From Methanofollis sp. W23 (lineage in GTDB: Archaea; Halobacteriota; Methanomicrobia; Methanomicrobiales; Methanofollaceae): a DNA stretch of 64,000 nucleotides. Within the stretch, counting starts at the first letter, position 1; every line of letters starts with the position of its first letter. Below the pieces are notes generated by a model, which was not told the DNA's origin, searched no databases, and worked only from the letters and a program-made list of their open reading frames with translations. The stretch spans positions 372,001-436,000 of the forward strand of contig NZ_JAGGMN010000001.1 in the NCBI RefSeq assembly GCF_017875325.1, written 5' to 3'. Below are positions 25,426-32,815 of this stretch, piece by piece. A program made the translations under genes and the position numbers.

Positions 25426-25926
25426 ATGCAGTACGAAATGCGGATGGAAGAGTTCAGCTACGCATACATTCATGCGGTGGCTTCAGTTGCAGGATGTGGT
25501 GTCGACAGACCAAGAGTTGACCATGATAGCGTCGACATAACGATAAAAAGGAAAGGAGGGAATGGAAAATATAGATCTCCACAAATTGACGCACAAATTA
25601 AATGTACTGGCCAACAAGATTTAGTTGATGACAATCATATCAAGTTCCCTTTAAAAATAAAAAATTACAACGATCTTCGAGACGAATTTCGATCAGTCCC
25701 TACGATTTTAATAGTCGTTTTTGTGCCGAGAAATATCAATCATTGGCTCACTCAAGATGAAGAATGTTTAGCATTATCCCATTGTGGCTACTGGGTGTCT
25801 CTTGCAGGGGAACCAGAAACCAATAATACTGCATCAAAGATGGTATATGTTCCAAGAAGTCAAGTTTTTTCAGTTGAAGAATTGGATGCGATGATGAACC
25901 GGGCGAGTAATGGAGAAAAGATATGA
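25426..25926 (+). CDS. DUF4365-type protein, predicted nuclease fold
   Basis: 166 residues. YAYIHAVASVAGCGVDRPRVDHDSVDI followed by PQIDAQIKCTGQ gives the D-x(n)-(I)DAQIKCT pattern of the DUF4365 group, which resembles PD-(D/E)XK nucleases with Gln in the E/D place: Asp (VDI, about 38) and Gln-x-Lys (AQIK, about 61-63) would be the active site. No DNA-binding domain is attached. The gene is visibly AT-rich against its neighbours and overlaps the next gene by four bases. AGGGG lies about 10 bases before the ATG. DUF4365 genes often sit in defence islands; the role here is inferred. Confidence 0.7.
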   Translation: MQYEMRMEEFSYAYIHAVASVAGCGVDRPRVDHDSVDITIKRKGGNGKYRSPQIDAQIKCTGQQDLVDDNHIKFPLKIKNYNDLRDEFRSVPTILIVVFVPRNINHWLTQDEECLALSHCGYWVSLAGEPETNNTASKMVYVPRSQVFSVEELDAMMNRASNGEKI

Positions 25927-27071
25927 AACTAGATCCTAGGGATTATTCATTACTATCATCGCTTCACCCTTTAGATATTGCGGAATATCTATCTTCAAGA
26001 GGTTGGAAAAATTTAGAGGTAAATCCCGAAAAATTCTCTACATGGGAGTATGTTGATGAAGAAAACAATGATAGGAATATTTTCGATATACTTCTCCCTT
26101 TGAATCAAGAATTTAAAGATTATGAGATAAGAATTGGTGAAATCATAAATATTCTTGAAAATGTTGAAAAGAGGCCGCAAATAGAAATTTTGAAAGATTT
26201 ACAGATGATTTTTGCAGATGTAGTTCGAGTTCGTAGGGATACTCCTGAAACATCTCAAGGCAATGTTCCAATTAATATGGGAGTACAATTGGTTCAACAA
26301 GCAAAGGAAATGGTATTGGCAGCTGCTTGTTCAACGATTGAACCTCGCCCTTTTTTTCCTCCGAAAAAATTCAAAGACGCACTTGAGTATATGGAAACCG
26401 TATTTATGGGTCAAACAGAAATAGGGAGTTATATTCTACCAATAATCTCGAAACTTCCGCCACCTTACAGGGGACAACAATATTTATTCGAACCATTCGA
26501 GCGACAAGTCACTCAGAATTTAGCATGCGCATTAAACGTGATGAATACAACAGCGCAGGAGTATATTGAGAAGACCTCTCCAGATGATTCTATTGAGATA
26601 TTTAAGTCTACAGTACAAAAAGGAGTAAGTGCAAATTTGTGCGAAGCTGTAGTCGAAATGAGTTCATTCAATGATGATTTTCAGGATGTTGAATTCGGCT
26701 TCACATGGTCACCAAAATATCAAACCGATCAAGACATTCCAAAAAAAATAGTTCTAAAAGCCGAAAAGATGCCAATTTTTGAAAAAGCTGCAGACTACTT
26801 AAGAGAATTTGAACCCAAAGAAAACTTTGTAGTCTATGGTCCAGTATTAAGGCTTGAGCGACTGGAAGAATCAACAATGGGTAAAATTACCGTCCAATCT
26901 TTTGTTTTTGGATCTGTTAGAAACATCAAAATCGAATTGTCTGAACACGACTATCATTTGGCAATTCAAGCTCATGATCAACAAAAGAATGTATATTGTA
27001 AAGGAACATTGCAAAAAGAAGGTAGAACATATTGGCTTTCGGTTGTCCATCATTTTGACGTAGAAAGTTAG
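25923..27071 (+). CDS. Unknown 382-residue partner of the DUF4365 protein
   Basis: Acidic soluble protein with no motif I recognise. It opens LDPRDYSLLSSLHPLDIAEYL, followed by SRGWKNLEVNPEKFSTWEYVD; the N-terminal part (about 1-110) and a C-terminal beta-rich part (FVVYGPVLRLER, GKITVQSFVFGSVRNIKIEL, YCKGTLQKEGRTYWLSVVHHF) suggest two domains. No signal peptide or membrane segment. AT-rich codons (frequent AAA, GAA, ATA), unlike genes on both sides, indicate recent transfer along with the DUF4365 gene. The four-base overlap implies they act together. Confidence 0.7.
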   Translation: MKLDPRDYSLLSSLHPLDIAEYLSSRGWKNLEVNPEKFSTWEYVDEENNDRNIFDILLPLNQEFKDYEIRIGEIINILENVEKRPQIEILKDLQMIFADVVRVRRDTPETSQGNVPINMGVQLVQQAKEMVLAAACSTIEPRPFFPPKKFKDALEYMETVFMGQTEIGSYILPIISKLPPPYRGQQYLFEPFERQVTQNLACALNVMNTTAQEYIEKTSPDDSIEIFKSTVQKGVSANLCEAVVEMSSFNDDFQDVEFGFTWSPKYQTDQDIPKKIVLKAEKMPIFEKAADYLREFEPKENFVVYGPVLRLERLEESTMGKITVQSFVFGSVRNIKIELSEHDYHLAIQAHDQQKNVYCKGTLQKEGRTYWLSVVHHFDVES

Positions 27072-27223
27072 GTGGTGAAACAACTTGGAAAAATATGCCT
27101 TTCTCTTCATAGAATATTTCTTTAAAATACTCTTTTTCTAAATCTCTTCATTAGGCAATAGAAGACGAAAAATCCGTTTTTCTCCTGGACAACACACATC
27201 GATAACCCCTCCCCCGAAGACCG

Positions 27224-27337
27224 ATGGATCCACACCACGAACACCGCCACTGGGCGGCCGTCGCCGACTTCAAGCGCCGGTTCATCGTCTCGGCCGTCGT
27301 CTACTATGTCTTCCACGGCTACCCCTTCCTCGCTGGG
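27224..27337 (+). pseudogene. Remnant of a second copB start with internal deletion
   Basis: MDPHHEHRHWAAVADFKRRF, then IVS joined directly to VVYYVFHGYPFLAG. The intact copB at 29704 has the same two blocks (ALADFKRRFIVS and VVYLYGGYPFLVG) about 45 codons apart. DNA identity is near-complete over GCCGACTTCAAGCGCCGGTT and onward, and the leader GAAGACCGATGGATC is shared. Open frame ends in repeat-like sequence. A decayed duplicate, not a gene. Confidence 0.75.
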
Positions 27338-27377
27338 AGACGAGATCTTCACCCCTCCTCACCCGGCCCGCCGCCGT

Positions 27378-27581
27378 TCACCCCTCCTCCTCCCCGAAAT
27401 GCTCGACGAGCCTCTCGAGGGTGAACGTATTTCTCAGTTTGAAGGCGCTGTTCTGGCTCGCCCTCAGCCCCTTCGTCCAGAACGCCTCGTCCTCCGGAAC
27501 CGTCTTCGACCATTCGACCCTGACGAAATATTCGCACCGCTCCGGGTCGTCGGGACCGTGTTTGACAATCGAAAACCCCAT
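27378..27581 (-). pseudogene. C-terminal fragment of an unidentified protein
   Basis: 67-codon frame with protein-like text: KHGPDDPERCEYFVRVEWSK, TVPEDEAFWTKGLRASQNSA, FKLRNTFTLERLVEHFGEEE. The coding look extends upstream of the ATG (FYRRVWMGFSI) to a TAA ten codons earlier, so the beginning of a longer gene is gone. I associate the pattern VEW-K-VPE-A-W--GL-A-QN-A-KLR loosely with C-terminal DNA- or modified-base-binding modules; not certain. Lies between the copB remnant and a new gene. Confidence 0.4.
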
Positions 27582-27631
27582 CCAGACCCGGCGATAAAAT
27601 TATTCGAAAGAACCCGATTCAATTGCCGTAG

Positions 27632-27641
27632 AATTATATAT
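27632..27641 (+). promoter_or_regulatory. TATA box for the 412-residue protein gene
   Basis: AATTATATAT ends 23 bases before the ATG at 27665; nearly leaderless transcript. Confidence 0.5.
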
Positions 27642-27664
27642 CCATGACGTGATGATCTCCTATC

Positions 27665-28903
27665 ATGGCCTTGAACACCCGGTCGAGAGGATCGGAACTC
27701 TCGGTCGTTGAGAGAGAGATCGCCTGCAATAATAGATACGAGGACGTCGGCTATGTGCAATACGATACGAAAGACGGCCATTATTTTTACCTCCATCCCT
27801 CGCCCTTCCTGCCCACGGCCAGAAAAGAGATCTATTATGCCCCGACCTCTCCCCCTCCAGAGTACGAGTTCGTCGAGGTCGAGGTCTCTGAGAGAACACA
27901 GGTGTTCCTGGACAGGGCCTGCAAAGACCATCTGTATGTAAAGACGATCTGCGGATGGAAACCCTTCGACATCACCCCCCTTGCGACACGGAGAAAAAAT
28001 CTCGACTTCATGGAGATCATCGATTATTTCACCTATCCATATAAGGGCGAAGCAGATATCGTTCAGGAGGTCGCGACCTGTTCGACGCTGTTTGCGTTCT
28101 CGTCCCCGCCGATAACCGGCGAGACCGGCGGGATCAAGACCGCGGTCTTTGGGAAAAACTATCAATGGGATCTCTTTCAGAGGCCGTTGAAGATCATCCC
28201 CCCGGAATTCAAGAAGATCAGTTCTGAGTACTATTATTCGGTCTCGAAAACCGATCGACGGATCAGGAAAACGAGCGGAGAAATAAATCAGGCCATTCTC
28301 AGGCCTGAAAAAATGGTCTCAGACCTCCCGGTCGTGATCGACGAGACCGCCAGACGAACGTTTTCGAAGGGACACCACGAGAACCACGAGATTGAGGCGG
28401 GAGTCATTATCGCCCAGGTGCTGGACGGGTTGCTCCTGAAACCGGAATCGTCAGACTCCATTGGAAAAATGATGGGCAACGTCATCTATGAACTGCGGGA
28501 CGAGTACCTATCCGCCGGACAGGTTCCTTTCAACCAGAATGTCGGGGATGCGGTTCCGAGACTGGCCTCATCATATGCCAGGGTGCAGTCCAACCCCGAG
28601 ATCAGAAAAGAGGACGTCAGGTATGTGGTCGACATGTGGTCGTCGATGTTCCAGAGGGCGGGGAAACTCTTGTCGTACCCGATGAAGACGCACCACATGT
28701 ACGAACTGACCGGCGAAGGGCGGAGAGTGTACTTCGAGTGCTACGACGTCTTCGGGGCCGACTATAATATCCCGATCACGGAGGCGATGGACACGGTCAC
28801 CGTCGGCCCCGTCGAGTTCGAACTCGCCGTCGATTCCCTGGTTGAGAAGGGATATTGCAAGAGGAGCAGGGATGCCATCATGCTCCTCGAACCCTGCCGG
28901 TAG
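27665..28903 (+). CDS. Unknown protein with MCM-lid-like and winged-helix-like C-terminus
   Basis: 412 residues, soluble, no signal. Not recognised as a whole. The C-terminal third contains VPRLASSYARVQSNPEIRKE-DVRYVVDMWSS, which resembles the helical lid after the AAA+ core of MCM helicases (LA-A-ARV-----V--EDV--A), and the last 60 residues look like a winged helix (PVEFELAVDSLVEKGYCKRS). No Walker A motif is present where an ATPase core would be, so it is not a functional MCM. Could be a degenerate replication or plasmid-borne protein. Own TATA box; neighbours are gene fragments and a zinc-ribbon protein, typical of a gene-exchange site. Confidence 0.65.
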   Translation: MALNTRSRGSELSVVEREIACNNRYEDVGYVQYDTKDGHYFYLHPSPFLPTARKEIYYAPTSPPPEYEFVEVEVSERTQVFLDRACKDHLYVKTICGWKPFDITPLATRRKNLDFMEIIDYFTYPYKGEADIVQEVATCSTLFAFSSPPITGETGGIKTAVFGKNYQWDLFQRPLKIIPPEFKKISSEYYYSVSKTDRRIRKTSGEINQAILRPEKMVSDLPVVIDETARRTFSKGHHENHEIEAGVIIAQVLDGLLLKPESSDSIGKMMGNVIYELRDEYLSAGQVPFNQNVGDAVPRLASSYARVQSNPEIRKEDVRYVVDMWSSMFQRAGKLLSYPMKTHHMYELTGEGRRVYFECYDVFGADYNIPITEAMDTVTVGPVEFELAVDSLVEKGYCKRSRDAIMLLEPCR

Positions 28904-28955
28904 GAGAAGTCTCTGGGCGTGTACCCGCCAGACTGGCCAGCCAGAGCAGGAATAA

Positions 28956-28964
28956 TTAATATAT
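28956..28964 (+). promoter_or_regulatory. TATA box for the zinc-ribbon gene
   Basis: TTAATATAT ends 23 bases before the ATG at 28988. Confidence 0.45.
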
Positions 28965-28987
28965 CATCAGATGATGGGACGGAGCCT

Positions 28988-29251
28988 ATGCAGATCTGTC
29001 CAGATTGCCATGCACAATGCTCTGATGATGCAAATTATTGTGGAGAATGCCTGGCAAAACTTCCCGACGCCAGAAGGTGGATGGTTGATTCCAAAAAAAT
29101 ACTGGAGTTTCCTGAGACAGAACGTCAAAAAATTTCTGAACATTCGCAGACGGGCCTGAACGATGAAAAATTCAAGAGCCGTCTCTTCCTCGCAATCTTC
29201 GGGCAGGCAGTAGACAGATCGATCCCCCTTCCTCGGACGAGCGTTACCTGA
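28988..29251 (+). CDS. Small zinc-ribbon protein
   Basis: 87 residues starting MQICPDCHAQCSDDANYCGECLAKLP: CPDC and CGEC knuckles 13 residues apart form a zinc ribbon. The rest (RRWMVDSKKILEFPETERQK) is charged and without known domain. The ATG at 28988 follows a TATA box at the right distance for a leaderless transcript; an in-frame upstream extension was not used. Partners unknown. Confidence 0.65.
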   Translation: MQICPDCHAQCSDDANYCGECLAKLPDARRWMVDSKKILEFPETERQKISEHSQTGLNDEKFKSRLFLAIFGQAVDRSIPLPRTSVT

Positions 29252-29703
29252 GTAGTGAGATTCTGAAGATAGTGTCTGATGAGGCAATGAAAGACAGCGT
29301 GATGAAGTTCAAGGTCGTGAAGGAGTGGGGGAGCAGGCTCTACCCCCATCCCCTCCGTGATCGCGATCTCCTCATCGGCCTCTGTGCACGCATTTTCCGG
29401 CCGCGCCTTCTCGGAGAGTTCATCTCAAGACTCTCCGACCTTTCTCTCGCAGAAGATAGCGATGGATTATGGCTAGAATGATCTTCATCCCTTCGTCACG
29501 CACACTTGCATCCATACCCTTCCCGAACGATCGCGCCGGGGGCGCGGCTCCCCCAGACTCCTGGGATGGCGAGAGAGGGGAGGGGCAGAGAATAAACCAT
29601 GAAGGGGGAACCCAATCCCCGGCCACTCTTCATCAGCGGGGGTTCGGGGGGCCTCTCCCGATCCCCTTTTATACTGTCACCTCCCTTCCCGCCCTGAAGA
29701 CCG
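29252..29703. other. Intergenic with one repeat-family core, no gene seen
   Basis: Contains the core CGCGCCGGGGGCGCGGCTCC...GGGATGGCGAGAGAGG (29530-29575) followed by a TTCATCAGCGGGGGTTCGGGG block, both family segments. No terminal inverted repeat. The last 60 bases are the copB leader shared with the remnant at 27.2 kb. Confidence 0.5.
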
Positions 29704-31668
29704 ATGGATCACGATCACGGCCACCACGGGGCAGGCGGCGGACACCAGGCGGCCCTCGCCGACTTCAAGCGCCGGTTCATCGTCTCGACCATCCTCACCG
29801 TCCCCATCCTCCTCCTCTCCCCGACCATCCAGACGCTCCTAGGGTTCAGCTTCGACGTCCCCGGCGCCGCCTACATCGTCCTCGTCCTCGCCACCGTCGT
29901 CTACCTCTACGGCGGCTACCCCTTCCTCGTTGGGATCGTCGACGAACTGAAGGCCAGGATGCCAGGGATGATGACGCTCATCGCCGTCGCGATCACGGTC
30001 GCCTATTTCTACAGCGCCGCGGTGGTCTTTGGTGTTCCAGGCGAGGGGTTCTTCTGGGAACTTGCCACCCTGATCGACATCATGCTCCTTGGCCACTGGA
30101 TCGAGATGCGCTCGGTGCTCGGGGCGTCGCGGGCCCTCGAAGAACTCGTGCGGGTCATGCCCCAGGAGGCGCACCGCCTGGGGGACGGCGGCGTCGAGGA
30201 GGTGACGGTCGAGGTGCTTACCGTCGGGGACCGGGTGCTTGTGAAGCCGGGTGAGAAGGTTCCGATCGACGGCGTGGTTATCGAGGGGGAGAGCAGTGTC
30301 AACGAGGCGATGCTGACCGGCGAGTCGCAACCGGTGAGACGGCGGTTCGGCGACCCTGTCATCGGCGGGGCGATCAATGGCGAAGGCTCGCTCGTCGTCG
30401 AGGTGGAGAAGGTGGGTGCCGACACCTATCTCAGCCAGGTGGTCGACCTGGTGCGCCGGGCCCAGGAGAGCAGGTCGCGGACCCAGGACCTTGCGAACCG
30501 CGCCGCCTTCTATCTCGTCGTCATCGCCCTCTCGGTCGGGGCGCTGACTTTTGTCGGCTGGGTCTATCTTGTCGGCGACGCCGGGTTTGCGATCGAACGG
30601 GCGGCAACGGTGATGGTGATCACCTGCCCCCACGCCCTCGGGCTCGCCGTCCCGCTGGTGATCGCTGTCTCGACCGCCCTTGCGGCCCAGTCCGGGTTCT
30701 TGATCCGGGATCGTCAGGCCTTTGAGCGGGCAAAAGATATCGGGGCCGTGGTCTTTGACAAGACCGGGACGCTGACCGAGGGGCGGTTTGGGGTGACCGA
30801 CCTCCTTGCCTTTGGGGACCGGGACGAAGAGGAGGTGCTGCGCCTTGCGGCCTCCCTTGAGGTCCGCTCAGAGCACCCGATCGCGAGAGGGATCCTGCGG
30901 GAGGCCGAGGACCGTGGCCTGGCTCTGGAACCCGCCGAAGAGTTCAGGGCGGTCCCTGGCCAGGGGGTGGAGGCGGTCGTCGCCGGGCGGCACCTGGAGG
31001 TGGCGGGCCCAGAACCCCTGCAGACCGACCCGAGGGTGGAGGCGCTACAGCGGCAGGGGAAGACCGTTGTCTCCCTCATCGAGGAGGGGACTCCCATCGG
31101 GGCCCTTGCCCTTGCCGACATCGTGCGCCCTGAGTCTCGCGAGGCGGTCGCCCGCCTCAAGGAGACGGGGGTCCAGTGCATGATGCTGACCGGCGACAAC
31201 CGGTTCGTCGCTGCCTGGGTGGCAGAGGACCTGGGGCTGGATCAGTTCTTCGCCGGCGTCCTCCCTCATGAGAAGGCCGAAAGAATCGCGGAGGTCAAAA
31301 AGAACCACGTCGTCGCCATGGTCGGCGACGGGATCAACGACGCTCCGGCCCTTGTCTCCGCCGATGTGGGAATTGCGATCGGGGCTGGCACCGACGTTGC
31401 CGTCGAGAGTGCCGATATCGTGCTGGTCAGAAACGACCCCCGCGACGCCGCGGCAATCGTCAACCTTTCGAAGAATACCTACGCCAAGATGGTGCAGAAC
31501 CTCTTCTGGGCCACCGGCTACAACGCCGTTGCCATCCCGCTCGCCGCCGGTGTGGCAAGTGGCTACGGACTCGTCCTCACCCCGGCGGCCGGAGCGATCC
31601 TGATGAGCGCGAGCACCGTCATCGTGGCGGTCAATGCCCAACTCCTCCGCGGGTCGCACTCAGGATAG
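29704..31668 (+). CDS. copB: Copper-transporting P-type ATPase (CopB type)
   Basis: 654-residue P1B ATPase exporting copper from the cytoplasm. The His-rich N-terminus MDHDHGHHGAGGGH replaces a Cys metal-binding domain. The transmembrane metal site is T-C308-P-H310 (CPH), the mark of the P1B-3/CopB group linked to Cu(II) or Cu(I). The TGES actuator motif (LTGESQPVR), DKTGTLTEG with Asp352 as phosphorylation site, SEHPIA of the nucleotide domain and GDGINDAPAL hinge are intact. A broken duplicate of its first codons lies 2.5 kb upstream. No copper regulator or chaperone is adjacent. Confidence 0.93.
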   Translation: MDHDHGHHGAGGGHQAALADFKRRFIVSTILTVPILLLSPTIQTLLGFSFDVPGAAYIVLVLATVVYLYGGYPFLVGIVDELKARMPGMMTLIAVAITVAYFYSAAVVFGVPGEGFFWELATLIDIMLLGHWIEMRSVLGASRALEELVRVMPQEAHRLGDGGVEEVTVEVLTVGDRVLVKPGEKVPIDGVVIEGESSVNEAMLTGESQPVRRRFGDPVIGGAINGEGSLVVEVEKVGADTYLSQVVDLVRRAQESRSRTQDLANRAAFYLVVIALSVGALTFVGWVYLVGDAGFAIERAATVMVITCPHALGLAVPLVIAVSTALAAQSGFLIRDRQAFERAKDIGAVVFDKTGTLTEGRFGVTDLLAFGDRDEEEVLRLAASLEVRSEHPIARGILREAEDRGLALEPAEEFRAVPGQGVEAVVAGRHLEVAGPEPLQTDPRVEALQRQGKTVVSLIEEGTPIGALALADIVRPESREAVARLKETGVQCMMLTGDNRFVAAWVAEDLGLDQFFAGVLPHEKAERIAEVKKNHVVAMVGDGINDAPALVSADVGIAIGAGTDVAVESADIVLVRNDPRDAAAIVNLSKNTYAKMVQNLFWATGYNAVAIPLAAGVASGYGLVLTPAAGAILMSASTVIVAVNAQLLRGSHSG

Positions 31669-31911
31669 ATAGGACCATTGTCCTCCTGCATCTTCGTGGT
31701 CTGGGCCTGAACGCTGGTTCTGGAGGACCTGGCATGGACCCACCTTCATGGGAGGACACCCAGGGAACCCACTACCCTAGTGCTGCTCCAGAACCCCGAG
31801 GATGGCGATCGGGGCGGGAAGGCAGAGCGATGATCATGAGTTCAAGCCTCAGAGAGTTTTGGGATATGGTCCATGAAAATGATCGCGGAGATCATAATGG
31901 TTTGAATTCAC
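31669..31911. other. Intergenic, family fragments, no gene seen
   Basis: Spacer after copB; contains GATGGCGATCGGGGCGGGAAGGCAGAGCGATGAT (31801-31834), a family segment, directly before repeat copy 5. No RNA gene noticed. Confidence 0.4.
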
Positions 31912-32115
31912 AGTTCTGTAGAAATTCTCTGGACAGGTATCTTTTTCCCCGGCGTGAAGAGAGGCGTTGGACGGCATTACACTCTTCATGGCGATTGAGT
32001 GTGCCTTCCAGGCCCTATCTTCATCCCGGGGGTCCGGGGGCAGCGCCCCCGGCCGAAGTGGTGGGAAGGCGGGCGATGCACATCTCCCCAAAGAGGTGAG
32101 GGGTTCTACAGAGCC
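31912..32115. mobile_element. MITE-like element, copy 5
   Basis: 204 bp. Left end AGTTCTGTAGAAATTCTC, right end GAGGGGTTCTACAGAGCC; the second core reads CCCGGGGGTCCGGGGGCAGC-GCCCCCGGCC and the GTGGTGGGAAGGCGGGCGATG segment follows. No matching flanks. Confidence 0.7.
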
Positions 32116-32199
32116 CTCTTTTCATCACTTCAACCTCGGTGTCCTGCGATGAAGGAGGAGCGGTGATACACTTATTCTTAGAGAATTTTCAGTATTTTC

Positions 32200-32470
32200 G
32201 GCTCTGTAGAAACCCTCACTTCCTCTCGGTGCAAGGGTGACCCAATCGCCTTCCCACACAATCACGCCGGGGGCGCTGCCCCCGTACAGCGAAGATCATA
32301 GATCTTCTCGACTCCCTCCGGTCGTCCCCCTGGACCACGATGGGACCGGGAAGGCACAAAAAATGACCATGAAGAGGGGATTGCCGTCCTCTGCCTATCC
32401 TCGTGCAGGGGGTTCGGGGGGCGGCGAGCCCCCCGTCGAAGAGAACCATCAAGAGGGTTTCTCCAGAGCC
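32200..32470. mobile_element. MITE-like element, copy 6, perfect 8-bp target duplication
   Basis: 271 bp. Ends GGCTCTGTAGAAACCCTC and GAGGGTTTCTCCAGAGCC: 18-bp inverted repeats with one mismatch. Flanked by the perfect 8-bp direct repeat GTATTTTC (32192-32199, 32471-32478). Interior carries CGCCGGGGGCGCTGCCCCCG and GGGTTCGGGGGGCGGCGAGC cores. The best-preserved ends in the window. Confidence 0.85.
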
Positions 32471-32724
32471 GTATTTTCAATTGCGTATGCGTGAGCAAGA
32501 TGTTCGTGCCGGATTCTCCAGGGCTAAACAAATTCGCTGAATGAAGATGAGGCCGTCTTCGCCCTCTTGTGTATCATGAGGGTGCGGAGGACATGTCGGG
32601 AGCCATATCTCCAGATCTGAGGACCTTCATCTCTGTAACCACCAGGCTTCTCTCACCGTCCCTGCATCATCTGTCCGCCCGCAGGGCCGCAGGGTGATCT
32701 CCCGACCCATTCTGCGCGCCACAC

Positions 32725-32733
32725 TAATATATT
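32725..32733 (+). promoter_or_regulatory. TATA box for the restriction-modification gene
   Basis: TAATATATT about 85 bases before the ATG at 32816; transcription would start near 32757, which argues against an upstream in-frame GTG at 32747. Confidence 0.45.
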
Positions 32734-32815
32734 CCCCATGATATGAGTGGATCAATTTTACCCTGTGCTGCCCGGTGCGTGCCTGGCATTCCAGGGTACC
32801 GGGGGGTTGAGAGAG

